Below the pieces are notes generated by a model. It made no database searches, was not told the origin of the DNA, and worked only from the letters and a program-made list of their open reading frames with translations. From Dipetalonema caudispina (taxonomy: Eukaryota > Nematoda > Chromadorea > Rhabditida > Onchocercidae): 64,000 bases of DNA. The stretch is from the NCBI GenBank assembly GCA_013365325.1, contig JABVXV010000098.1, positions 124,001-188,000 of the forward strand, in the 5' to 3' direction. Position numbers and translations under genes: made by a program. Below, piece by piece: positions 40,001 to 51,901 of the stretch (position 1 is the first letter of the stretch; each line of letters opens with the position of its first letter).

Positions 40001-43000
40001 TGAAAATTCAACTCAACCCGAATTCAAATAATTCAAATTGATCAAAAGAAACTCATTCGAAGCTGAAGTATGCCTAAAAAGCTTGTAAGTTTCCTGATTT
40101 TAATATAGAAATACTTTTATTGTATTGAATTCAAAAAATTTTTGAAACCCCAACTGTTCAGTACTGAGATAATAATATGTAATGCAAAACTTTCTGATAT
40201 AATAGAAAGAAAAAAGCGAACAATGAAACTTGAAATCTTTGGAACTTTGAATTAAAATTCATGTTAATTGAGAAGAAATGGGATAACTCAACTTGTCCGA
40301 CATAAGATTGAAAGGATTTACACGACGACAGGAAGAGAAAAATAATATTATTTCAACGGAAATAATTTCGTAGCTGAATGCAAAACACAATATTTGCAAG
40401 CAGCGCTTATCACTTACTTATTCGCAGATATCCTCACACTGCAACAAATGTCCACAGTGTCAGAGCCCATTGACTTGCTTCACTAGTCTCGTTCACTGGT
40501 CAGGCCGAGTAATTTGCCTAGCTTACTATGAATTATATAGAGTGGATTATGCTAATTTTGCTGCTATCTCTCGAAGAACAATGACTAATAATGTAATTAA
40601 ATTAAATTTTAAATAAAAAACCAGAGTGTAAACTTCCCAAACATAAACCTGCTTCATTACCTCTCTCTTCTTTCTCTTGGAAAAAATCCTGGCTAATCTA
40701 CTTTTCAAATTATAAGGGACAATACCACAATCAATTTGCCAAAATTTTATCAAACAATTGAAAGTATGGCAATCTCTTCATTCTTCGTCATACTCGAGTA
40801 AATCTACTTCCGAGGAGAATTAATTAACAAAGAAAGGAATTTTCCTCAGTCAAATAAATCAAAATAACTTTAAAAACTACATAATCCTTGAGATTAGCTC
40901 GTAATGATCAAAAATTTTCCCATGATATTTACAGATAACATTAAAATCAGAACTAATTTATTTTTTAACTTTAAATGATCAATACGAGTTAAATAACAAT
41001 TAATTCAAGTAGACATTTGCTTACTGTGATATATATCTCAATTGGAATGAGAAATCAACAATCGATTATGAATGAAAAGAGTCCATGCTACGTTTTCAAG
41101 AAGCTCTCATTATCATTACAATTTATAAAAGTTTATAATTTACATAAAATAAGAGCAAAATACACTTTTACGTTAAGTTTATCAATTCAGAATATCGAAA
41201 TGATTCAAGTTTTTTCCAATGCTCTTTTTAGTGGAGGGATGTAATCATGCACGGAAAATATTCGCTGGCGTCAAAATCATCTCACAATAATCAATCTAAT
41301 TCCTGATGTGTGTAACGAAAGTTTTCAATCCATCATCAGAATATGTGGAATTTGAATAATACAAAAATTTTAAAATAGGTTGCAAAAGAATGATAGAAAT
41401 CTTGAGTCTCCAATAATCATTTCTTAAGATTCGAACTCTATAAATTCAGATATTGCAAGTAAAACTGCTTCTTAATATATTTAGCATTTTGCTCAAATTA
41501 TTGCCGGATTTCATATAACATTGTATTGAAGGGTGACAAATAACAATGATGAATTTCTTTTCGTTATTAATAATTATTGTGAAACTTAAATATAAATCTT
41601 ACTGAATTATCTATTATTCAAAGTATTGCAAAAGTAACAAGAATTGATTGCAAATTTTTCTGGATCTTTTATATTCGAACTTACTTCTTGCTGTGGAAAA
41701 GTAACATGAGTAAGTGGAATCATTTAAATGAAATCAAATCATTTAAATAAAAATAGAGAAGCAAAGTTAATTTTATTTGGGCATTAGATACATTTCCGCT
41801 TGACCTGGTTTTATCGTGAATCACTGCATTTATTTGATTTTCTTTAAAAGGATTGAAAAAGTAACCCTACATTTAGATCATCTTTCGCGATGCAAGATAT
41901 CTGTTTTGTTGTTTTTTCATTCACCACAATATCCGTAGTATCTTGTCGTAACAGGCCAACAGTAACAAGGCCATTGGTCATGTACAACAGTGCAGCAAGA
42001 ACAGAACCAAGTCCAGCCAACAGGAAGTACAGGTTGTCCATCAACTAAACAATATCAGTTTTTGTATAATTAAAACGCCTATTGTGTGGAAATCACAATT
42101 ACAGAAAATTTTCTGCAACATCTTGAAGTGTGCATTGCTTAAAAACAAGTTATTAATCAATCTTTAAGCATTGAAGGATTACGATTTATGAATCGCATGG
42201 TAATTTAAATTTCGATTATTTAATATTTATTCCAGTTTGCTAGAGATTCTTGCGACTTACACGTCTTAAGAAATTTCAGCCATCTTCTCAAACTCAATCT
42301 AAAATCAGCCGATTAACAAAAAACTTCCAAATTTCAATGCTTGTTTGTTCAGATATTCTGTACTCATTCTGAACTCTTTTGTACAACTGAAGGCAAAAAA
42401 AGCGTACCAAAGAGTAATTAGCATTCGAATCATCATTTTAATTTCAATAATTACAACGCAATGTCAGAATGAAAGATATCTGATAGTTTTTGAATATTTC
42501 ATGAGATGAGACGGAATTTTCGAGAACTACTTTTTTCGCATGCTAAGGTAGTTTGTTAATACATTACGAGATTGAAGATTTAAAAAATAACTATCAAAAA
42601 CATCACTCCGCATATTCATGGATAACTTAATTCACTTAAGACCACTCATTTTAATCGCTATCTTACTTATGCTAGAAAATAACCTTGAGAAAACCGTAAA
42701 GCAATAAAATGCCGAGGCCAAAAAAGACGATAGCCATTGTGAAACATATTGCAATTTCAACTCGGAGCCAACTTCCTTCTATCGCCCCGTAATACCTATC
42801 GCATTGATTTTTTTGATTTGGTGATCGCAATATCAAATACATGCCTAAAGCAAATAGCTCTTTTATATATCATATCGATAAACAATTCTTCAATTGTCAT
42901 TTCCCTCTTTCCTTCTCTTAATTCAAATGATTTCAGATTTGAAAAAAAAGAATAATGGCGAGAATAATGCGATATGAAAATTATGAAGTGCTATTGAGGA

Positions 43001-43423
43001 AGCGATATTAGATGCTTTCAGTATTATTGAGATCAGGTCACTCTCCAGGTACTATCGTTTCCAGTATAGCCAATTTGAAATGGTTGCATGATCGGTTGAG
43101 ATATTACTTACTAACAGCAACTCATTTCACAAATCCATTTAGAAATTGGCAACGTTTCTTTCTGATTTGACTGAAACTGCCGGGCCAATTTTCATTTTTG
43201 TTCCTGCGTACATCGCAATGTAACATTTGACCCGGCCATATAAAAAGAATGAATATAAATACAAATAAGCCAAAAGCAACATACTGAAAGGAGGTACTAG
43301 AAGACAAGGTAATGTAAGCATCCATTGTGGACCTGTATTGTATAAACAATAAACTACAAAAGTAGAGCAAATGAACTGGAAAATTTTCAGCACAATTCGG
43401 GATATTATTTGCATCGATACCAT
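37056..43423 (-). CDS. Unrecognised four-TM (MARVEL-like) membrane protein with long polar tail
   Basis: I do not recognise this gene. Minus-strand exons 43423-43212, 42795-42684, 42044-41871, 39979-39854, 39397-39126, 38917-38783, 38575-38373, 37772-37695, 37582-37385, 37246-37056 join in phase to 566 residues. Residues 1-166 have four hydrophobic stretches: about 9-30 (IVLKIFQFICSTFVVYC), 36-62, 82-106 (FTMAIVFFGLGILLLYG) and 112-140 (YFLLAGLGSVLAALLY), with a short N-terminus and short loops, as in MARVEL or claudin-like tetraspans. The remaining 400 residues are hydrophilic, rich in Ser, Asn, Arg and Gln, with no known domain, and are likely cytoplasmic. The start ATG follows GAGTTTCAG directly, a possible trans-splice site. 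The TM exons are well supported; the link across the 1.9-kb intron 39980-41870, two weak acceptors (38576, 37773) and the last exon are uncertain. The two halves could be separate genes. Confidence 0.5.
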
Positions 43424-46085
43424 CTGAAACTCATGTTTACTAATTTTCTAGAAATATTTAAAGTGAAAATTAGGCGAAGAGTAAAAACTATGCCTTTCAT
43501 AACACTCTCATTAAGTGAACAGGTTGACGTGTAAAGATTGCGCAAAAATCTTTTATTCTTCTTGCTGTTCACATATCTTTCAGCAAATTGAATAATTTGC
43601 AGTTTTTGAGTAAACAAATCAGAAAATAAGTTGAAAGCACCTGTAAAAAAAAAAAAAAAAAACTGAAATTTAAAGAAAAATTTGCCCTTAATTTTCTAAT
43701 AGAACAGTCTTTTCATTTCATTCTTGTAAAATTTATTTTAATTCCTAGCATAATTTTAAAACAGTTCACTAACGTGGCAAACCGTCCAATTATTCCATAA
43801 TGCGCTTTTTATCCAACAATGATACAGTAACCGCACTAAGATGACGGTACTGTCTCGAAGAGGCTTACGACGGTTTCAACTCTTTCTTTTCCATTTATTC
43901 CCGTTAATTTGAAAATCACTGACCCGAAGGAGCTTATAATTGCTCATCTTTGTCATGAAATGAAGATTTACCGTTCAATTACAATTAACATATGACACCA
44001 ATTTTCATTATCAGCTAATTGAAAGATGCACTTTCGCTTCCACGTTCTTTAACGTTGTAATGGGTAACAGAGCATGTTGTCAAACAGAGATTAGCACAAA
44101 TATTCAAAATCGATACGAATACAGTAAGGAATAACACATGTGCTTTCTGGAAATGAGATAAAAATCTATCAAGAATTGGCTTAATCACTATTCAAAACAC
44201 ATTATCAGCGTTCATTTCAAACTATTTAAGTTATGAGCCAACTTTGGATCACAACTGCCATTCCAAGTGTTCACTTAATCTTTTGATAATCTTCATATGA
44301 ATTATTCCAGATATTGCAGTGCGTATCAGAATTTTGGTTCTATTGAATGATCCCAGGAAACGATAATAGCTAACAAACTTAGGATTCTACTCTATGCTAG
44401 AAATCGGAGCACTGAAATGGAATTAACTACTGAATCAAAAGTCAGAGCAGAACACTTTGAAAATTTAATTTCGTCATTTAGACAAACTCTAAGGTTGAAT
44501 ACACCGAGAAGGGTAAAAGAAAGTTGGCTAGTTTTGATATATTTATACAAAAAAAGGTTTAGCAACATTCAATTATCTAACGTTTAGAGAGGTCAGCGTT
44601 AAAAGTTGGACGTAAACAAGAGATGGAAGAAAAGAATCAAGTTTTGCAGTGAAATGAAATAGTGTCAACAACAACTTCTAGATTAATTGGTGCCTGTCAT
44701 CCAGAAAAGGATTCTGAAAAATGCAATAAACAATCCAAAATATTTCGTCAGAAAAGGAAAGGGAATAAACAACTTATGAAATAATACTTTCGGCACCAAT
44801 ATAAAATGGTATGCACAGATTTTTGCCTTCTGTCCACTTCACTGATGTCACTATAGTGACCATCTATGGTGGAGGGCAGAATGATAACGAGGAGAAACAA
44901 ACAAGTTACATTCATTTGTTCACAAACTGAAGAGAAAAAACATGTTTTTCAAGAATAATAAATAACAGAGATGATGCTAATAATGATTGATATGCATGTG
45001 CGAGTGGGTAATCGCGGGATTCAGTAAATAAGTAAACGGTCAAATGTTACCGGGATAATCTGTCTATCAAAATGATATTAAAGCGGACTATATTTCATGT
45101 AAAATTCGGGAGCATAAATCAAATGCACAAAGAAGCAAAGAGGAAGAATTACAACCTTCAAAGGGGTGCAACACTTTAATGCTGTCGTTACGATCGATTC
45201 ATAGATTTTGAAGATGTCGAAGTATTTTGATCTTTCACAACTACTTATCTTCAACTTCCATTCTGCAAAATTAATTAGTTCTATTTCGGGGGATTCCCAA
45301 ACCTACTTTGATTTAATTTAAATAAGATAGTGAGATATACTTGGTGAAACAAAGATTACATATTTCCTTTGATCTGTTAATGAATTTAGAAGAACAAAAA
45401 AAGGAAGATTTCTCTTCGAATAGAACATATTATACCTTCAATATAGCCAAAAATACCAAAATCCTATTTGAATCCGATTCTGAATGCCGTGAAAACCTTG
45501 ATTGGCCTCAATGACCAATCTTAAGTCATCATAACCGGTCAGTCTTTCTAATTTCAACGTTCGACTCAACTGATAACGTAGTAATAATTATGTAATTTCG
45601 AATTTTGACAAAAAACATTTTTGAAATACTTACAGATTCTATACAACCAAAGTTGAAGATGTGCTTTGGATACATGCCAAGGTAGCAAAATAGAAAGCTT
45701 AGAAAAAATTGTGATTTTGGTTTGTTAATGTTACAAATGGTGACACCGCATAGTTACATTCAGCACTCTATGACAACAGGTTCCAGGAGATCGGTAAAAG
45801 GTAAGACATTCTGTTTGTTTTCGTCTAGCAATGCTATCATTCTTTTATACATTTCATCGCTTTTCCTAGTGTTATTCATAACAAAAACAATGTGCAATTA
45901 ATTTAATAAACAAATAAACTGCAAGCGACAAGTTTAAAATGAAAATAGTGCAAGCGATACTATCCTTCACAGCATGTCACAGATAACTTACATAAACAGT
46001 CAATCAACACAAAAATGCAACGGACTGTCGTAATGCGCAAAAATAAGAGGATATGTGTCTTTCCACGGAACATCAATGTGCAATG

Positions 46086-46133
<48 letters not shown>

Positions 46134-49100
46134 ACACACATACACACATACATACATACATATACGTCACATCACATATGTCCATTAATGTTGGAATTGT
46201 ATGTGTGTGTGTGTGTGTTTTGGTTTGTTAGTTGTTTCGGTAAAGTGCAGTAATTAATTAATGCGACGATTTAAGTGATTTAAATGAGTGTATTTATCAA
46301 TCAGTTTTAAGCATTCTTATGAGACAAATTTTGAGTATTGAATGGACGAGGTAAAAATGATTCAACCATGAAGGTGAAAGTTTGAAATTATCTAAATTAA
46401 TTACAGTAATTGGATTGCAGACGAAAACTTCTTCGGTTGTATAAGCAAACTAAATTAAGTCGTAGTGGTTTCGGGCTCTTTTCCCACCAGTGAGACCGGA
46501 AGCAAAACGCCGATCATAGCCGGGCGGGAATTTTGAGATACTAGCAAATCCCATTTCTGATTTACTTGTCGAGAACATTTCATCAAATTATGAAGCCAGA
46601 AAATATGAGGTTGACAGATTTGATTTTTACTTTGCTATGATAAAAATGAAAATTAATGAATGGATAGTTCAAAAAGGATACCTTATAAATTTAGTGACGA
46701 TTCCTAATAATTACACAATAAAATTAACCATGAATACTTTTCTATTGGACAGGTAATTTAATGTCTGTTTTCTTTTCCTTGAATTACTTATCTACTTAAA
46801 TTAGTAATGGTGATTAAAAGTTTTTGAAATTTCCATAGCAAACAAAAAGAGGATTCTGATTATGATGACGTATAATTGAAACAAATTTCATGTAATCTTG
46901 GAATGAAATGATCGATATAACGAAGAGAGAAGAATAATTAAGGCTAAAGCAACTAAATCTTAACTGTAAAATATTGTCTTAACATCTGTACTACGATTCA
47001 TTTCGAATCAAATTATGATTGTCAAGTAGTGTGATTTGGAATCTAATGAATTTAACGGTATTAATTTAGCACACTACAAATTCGTTAATTTATTTTCAGG
47101 TCACTCTTCACTCAAAAAATATCTCAGTTACAATGTTTTGATGGCAATAAAAAGAATATAGCCTTTGAAATATAATCTTTCTCTGAGATTCTCTTTTATC
47201 CTATACATGCAGCATATCAGTCTCGTGATTAGAATAAACATATAAATTAGATTATTGGATAAAATATTCTGTACAACCGTTCTTAAATATGTATAACAAA
47301 GTGTTTCCAAACCATCCCGTATTTCATAAATGAAAAAGTTTCATGTCAAGTACTTGAAAACATCCTTCCGATGTCTGTTTCGGATTGTAAATTTTCCATA
47401 AAATTTAAAAGACAAATAATACAGAAGATTCTAAAGATTGTGACTTTTGAAGACATCATGACTTCCTTCTTTTCTTGAAATATTCAAACTCCAAATTTCT
47501 CTTTTAAACGAAGAGAAAATATTCCGTAGATCTTCGTTATTGTTTTTGAATGCTTGAAAAAGTTTCGGTTTTTTTAACCAATGTTTGACTTCAAATTAGC
47601 TCCATGTGAGCCATGATTGAAATGGACCTAACGGATTATTAGGTAAATATCATGGAGGTAGAATATTTTCAATCATATGATAAAAGAATGCTAAAACTTG
47701 GATCAAGAGAGCAATCGATATTTTGTTCAAAAATTATTTGTTTTCGGAATGATTGAAATGAAACAACTTGTTGTCAGCTATTAACCTCAAGTGGACATTG
47801 AGGCCACTCGATTTTGTATTTAAATCATTCTGTTGCAATTTATATTTTCTCTTATCAAAGTGGAGAGAACCTTATGCATAATAATGAAACAAAAGCGATC
47901 GTGGATTATAAGGCAATATTGATCATTGCTTTCCGGTACAGGTAAAAGTGACGATCACCGTTATAAGTTGTTTGTTATTAGCGTTTAACTACAAGTAATC
48001 ATGCATCCCACATTTGCAAATAAATATTTAGAATTAAAAGCTTGTTTATTCACTGTATATACGAAAAAATGAGTAATGGACGGTCGAATCACACTACTTA
48101 ACACATTTAAAGCATATTCTAAAGCACAAATTCGAAAGATTTAAAACTTCGCTCTAACATTTCCAATATTTTGGAAGATAACAAAGGAAAATTCATTTCA
48201 AATTCTGAATTGAATTATTTTTGAAGTGTAAACTTTCATATTTCTTCATCATGACAATACTACAGTTTGTTTTATTCTCTCAATACATGAATCATTTTTT
48301 TCACATCGCTCTAAAAGTTTAAAATTTATTTCTGATATATTTGATGTTCATTTAATTCCCTGTTCTACCCAACAACAACTTGATACAATCTATTCAAATA
48401 TTGGAATTATTATCAAGGTCGAACTCGTAGATCTGAAGTAAATTAGATATTTTTAATCACTTTTTAAAGAAGCCACAATTAATGATGTCTAAAGGATAGG
48501 GAATGGATGATTTATTATCAACATATTCGCCAAAATCGTCTGACCTATATTTGACATATTATCGAAAGACTAGAAAAGAAAGGGGTTAAGGCAAAGTTCC
48601 TAAGGAGAACAAGGTCGATCAAAAATCATAAAATTATTCGGTCACAAACGATAGTCTTTTTTTATTACTATTGTTCACTGAGGCTTTTTCCGATTTTATT
48701 TATTGATTTCATGTTTGCATGTATTAAAAATAGGTAAATACTGGCCAGTTTAAGACACTGTGAAAAACGATTGATCAGACTAAGAATACTGCACAAAATG
48801 CAATTAAATGGCTAAAAAGCAGAAGAGAAATTCTCAAAAAAAAAGCTTTGTTTTCTCTCATCACTATTTTATCCAATAATTTTATTTCAAAACTACTTTG
48901 AATATGAAAGAAAGGCTAAATTGTCGTACCGAACAATACCAGTAGTAGTATGGTTATTATTCTTCGCAATAAGGATTAGAGTAAAAGGTTGTTTCCATTG
49001 AAAATTGCAAAGAAATTAAATTCGATTTCATCATCAGATATGATGGTACTTCTGGGTTAGTTATTAAATTAGCATTGCAGGAGGCATTTCTCACCGAATT

Positions 49101-49723
49101 TCATTCAATTCGCATATTTACCTTATTAGATGAAAATTATAACTTGTTCAGTTATTCGTTAATTGCAGCAAATCTCTGTCATTACCTTGCCCTAATTTTA
49201 AATCCCTCTGTGTTTCAACTCGTTTTCAACTCTGTCTCTCCTTGTAGCCTTTGTTTGTGATAATTTTATTAATAATACACATAGATGTTACGCAAAGTCT
49301 ATTAATTTGCTTATTGACAGTTATTACATCGAATTAAATCTTCAGTTTTTAACTACTACTTATATACTCTTCTCAATCAACTATCTAAGTCAAATTGTTG
49401 ATGCTCCGCGATCAGTTCACTGTTTTTAAGAGATGAATGATATATAAGTTGATTTTTTTTTATTAGGATTCTTTCATATTTGTTCTTTTCTGTTTGAAAG
49501 TTTGTTTTCAATGTCTAATTTATTTCAAATTTCCTTAATCTCAATCCATTTTGTAGTTAACAAATTTGCAAATCTGTGAAATATTGAATCGGGAACAGAA
49601 AGAATTGTTGAAAGACACAAAGTAGCGTTTCTAAGAAGAGGATCAACTGGCTGTTAAATGTTGTCATCAGAAGAAAAACTCACAGAAACTGAAAGTTGGA
49701 ATTCATGAAATGGTTCCAGGGCA
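43424..49723. other. Gene-poor 6.3-kb intergenic region
   Basis: AT-rich sequence between the divergent tetraspan and lipase genes. No supported coding region. Contents seen: A-tract at 43644-43661, the CA/CATA repeat at 46088-46163 with a separate GT run at 46200-46219, and scattered AT-rich low complexity. Short open frames overlapping the CA repeat are artefacts of it. Confidence 0.55.
46088..46163. repeat. (CA)n microsatellite grading into (CATA)n
   Basis: Roughly 40 bases of uninterrupted CA followed by CACATA and CATA units. A second run of the complementary type, (TG)n, lies at 46200-46219, so the two could pair as inverted tracts. Confidence 0.9.
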
Positions 49724-51901
49724 ATGTTGCTATATGTGTTATTACTGCTATTAAGTAATGAATATCATGGTCAGGCAGAATTCACCGATCATTTCAATGA
49801 TTTCTTAAGGAAGAAATATGGAATAAAAACAAAAAAACTTCTAGAAAGGCTCGATATGGGCCTTGGTCACTGGGGCAGTTTCGGTGGGAAACTGAATGAA
49901 AACGATCCTATAAACAAACGAGTTAGTTTGTTACACAAACTTTTAACAATTCTGTTTTATTAACCAATTAATGTCCAACTTATATCAAATTTCCATGTCT
50001 TCTAAATTTTTCAGCCAGTACTTTTTGTGCATGGAGCGCTTTCACGTGCTGCTGTATTCTTGAATCATCGCGAATATTTTATTTATAGAGGGTACTCTTG
50101 GTCAGAGCTTTATGCTACGTCATACGGCAATGGCTTAAATTCAGCGATTTTCGATGGTGTTCACTGCAAGTACGTCAAACAGGTATATAAACAACTCACA
50201 TTTTCCTACATTGCATGCATGCAATGCACTGGTACGAGGACATTTCCTGTCTTGCCTGCTATTTGTCCTTCAACTGGCTACCTTTCAGAGGTCTTCTCAA
50301 TGACCATCCGAATTTTGACATATGTGTTTTGATATACGTGACTTATCGGTTTAATCGGATTTTAATGAAGAATTCTGTTTTTTTCTTTTGTTTCTTAAAG
50401 TTGCAAAACGATACAATTGACCTCCTCTCATCACGACAAAGTTCCGTTCTTTCATCTCCAGGAAATACATCTTATAAACATTTTTATATTATATCTGGAC
50501 GCGGTTGCAAATGCAAAGTGACTCGGAGGGCATCTAATAGTGAGTGGAAAAATTGATTTCATCTTGAATATGAAATGTTCTTGACGATCTTGGCGATAAC
50601 TTTTCAAGATGAAAGTTTAAACAGTTCCACTGTAATGAAATAGTGATTATGAAAAGCAAAGTTTCACATTTTCAAATCTTAAAATTCAGATTCGTCAGAT
50701 GTTATTAGCTGTGAATAACTACACCGGAAAGACTGTCGATATCATTGCACATTCTATGGGTTCAGCAGTTTCGAGAAAGGCTATTCTGGGCTCTTTTTGC
50801 TTTGATACTGGTGAATTGCTTGGCGCTCCTTTGACTCAAATGGTGTGCTTACCAAATTTCTTGGATTATTTACAATCATTTTATAGTAAAGACTAAAATT
50901 TCCCATCTGTGTTTAGTTGCCTATTCAATATGTTCAATATATTTCAAACTTTGCTTGTCAAAAAATTTATTCATTTTAATACATTTTCACTTAAACATCT
51001 AGGAATTTTATTATTCGAAATGACTCGAAACCTCATTTTAAAGCTTAACCTATTGCATGCTGCGTGACGGCCAATTTAGCAATGCTTTACTCAAAAAAAT
51101 ATTGTGCAAGTATTCGAATTATGACTTCAGTTTTCTTCTGAAAACTTAAATTCAAAGGTATCTGCAGGTAAACACATTTATAACTGTCGGTGGTACAAAT
51201 CATGGTTTGCAGACGTGTCCTTCAATTGTCCCTCTTTGCGGTAGCATATCGTCTCTACACTGCAACTCTAAACTTATGGTTAGAAAAGAAAATCAATTTC
51301 ATCGGACGATAAATGATCCTTTTCTCTATATTTTACTGTTAAACTTCCTTTTTAAAGAATTAAACTTTTGGAGTTGCTCAAGAATTCAAAAATCTAAAAC
51401 AAAATATCATAAAACTAAATGAAGTAATGATATATTCAAGTTATTTAGCACATCATGAAACGGTATCTTTCCTCATCTACATTTACTAAAATTTCACTTT
51501 TTTAAAATTTGACAAATCATGTTTATGATAGAATACTCCGATACATTACAGAGTAACTTCCATATAATTCCTGTATTAAGAACCTATCTTGGTATTTTAT
51601 AGAAATTTCCTTTCAGAAAGAACTGAATTCGCAATCACATCGTTTCGAAGGACGCAACTCTTACGATATACACAGTCTCGGCGACTCGATCATCGGCCTT
51701 AACTGTTGCAACAAAAGTTGTGGTGTTCTGTCCAATCACAATGCATCTTTTGAGGTCACCGACCTGGACCATTTTGCGCTCTTATCGGAAACAATTACAT
51801 TACAACTATCACTTCTGAAACAAACAGACGAACGAAATAATGGTAACAGTATCACTCGAATAGACGACATCGATTCTGAGGATGATATCAAATATAGTTA
51901 G
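49724..51901 (+). CDS. Secreted lipase, nematode LIPS / EstA-EstB family
   Basis: Alpha/beta-hydrolase lipase, probably extracellular. Exons 49724-49921, 50015-50182, 50690-50842, 51168-51278, 51617-51901 give 304 residues. A signal peptide (MLLYVLLLLLSNEYHGQA) opens the protein, and TTCCAG just before the ATG suits trans-splicing. Motifs: PVLFVHGA (oxyanion-hole strand), the nucleophile elbow AHSMGS with Ser144 (Ala in place of the usual first Gly of GXSXG), FDTGELLGAPL, TVGGTNHGL, and a candidate catalytic His262 in LDHFALL. Many cysteines (SIVPLCG, LNCCNKSCG) indicate disulphides. The family is expanded in nematodes (C. elegans lips genes). The C-terminus has an unusual acidic tail (IDDIDSEDDIKYS). 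Poly(A) signals: AATAAA at 51903-51908 and 52108-52113. Confidence 0.9.

Noticed and set aside
46000..46253. Open frames of Cys/Val or Thr/His repeats
   Set aside because: Produced solely by the CA/TG microsatellite.
48240..48600. Possible mariner-like transposase remnant (HHDN, later YSPK)
   Set aside because: Only isolated short words resemble the mariner pattern; frames are broken, spacing is not convincing and no terminal inverted repeats were seen.
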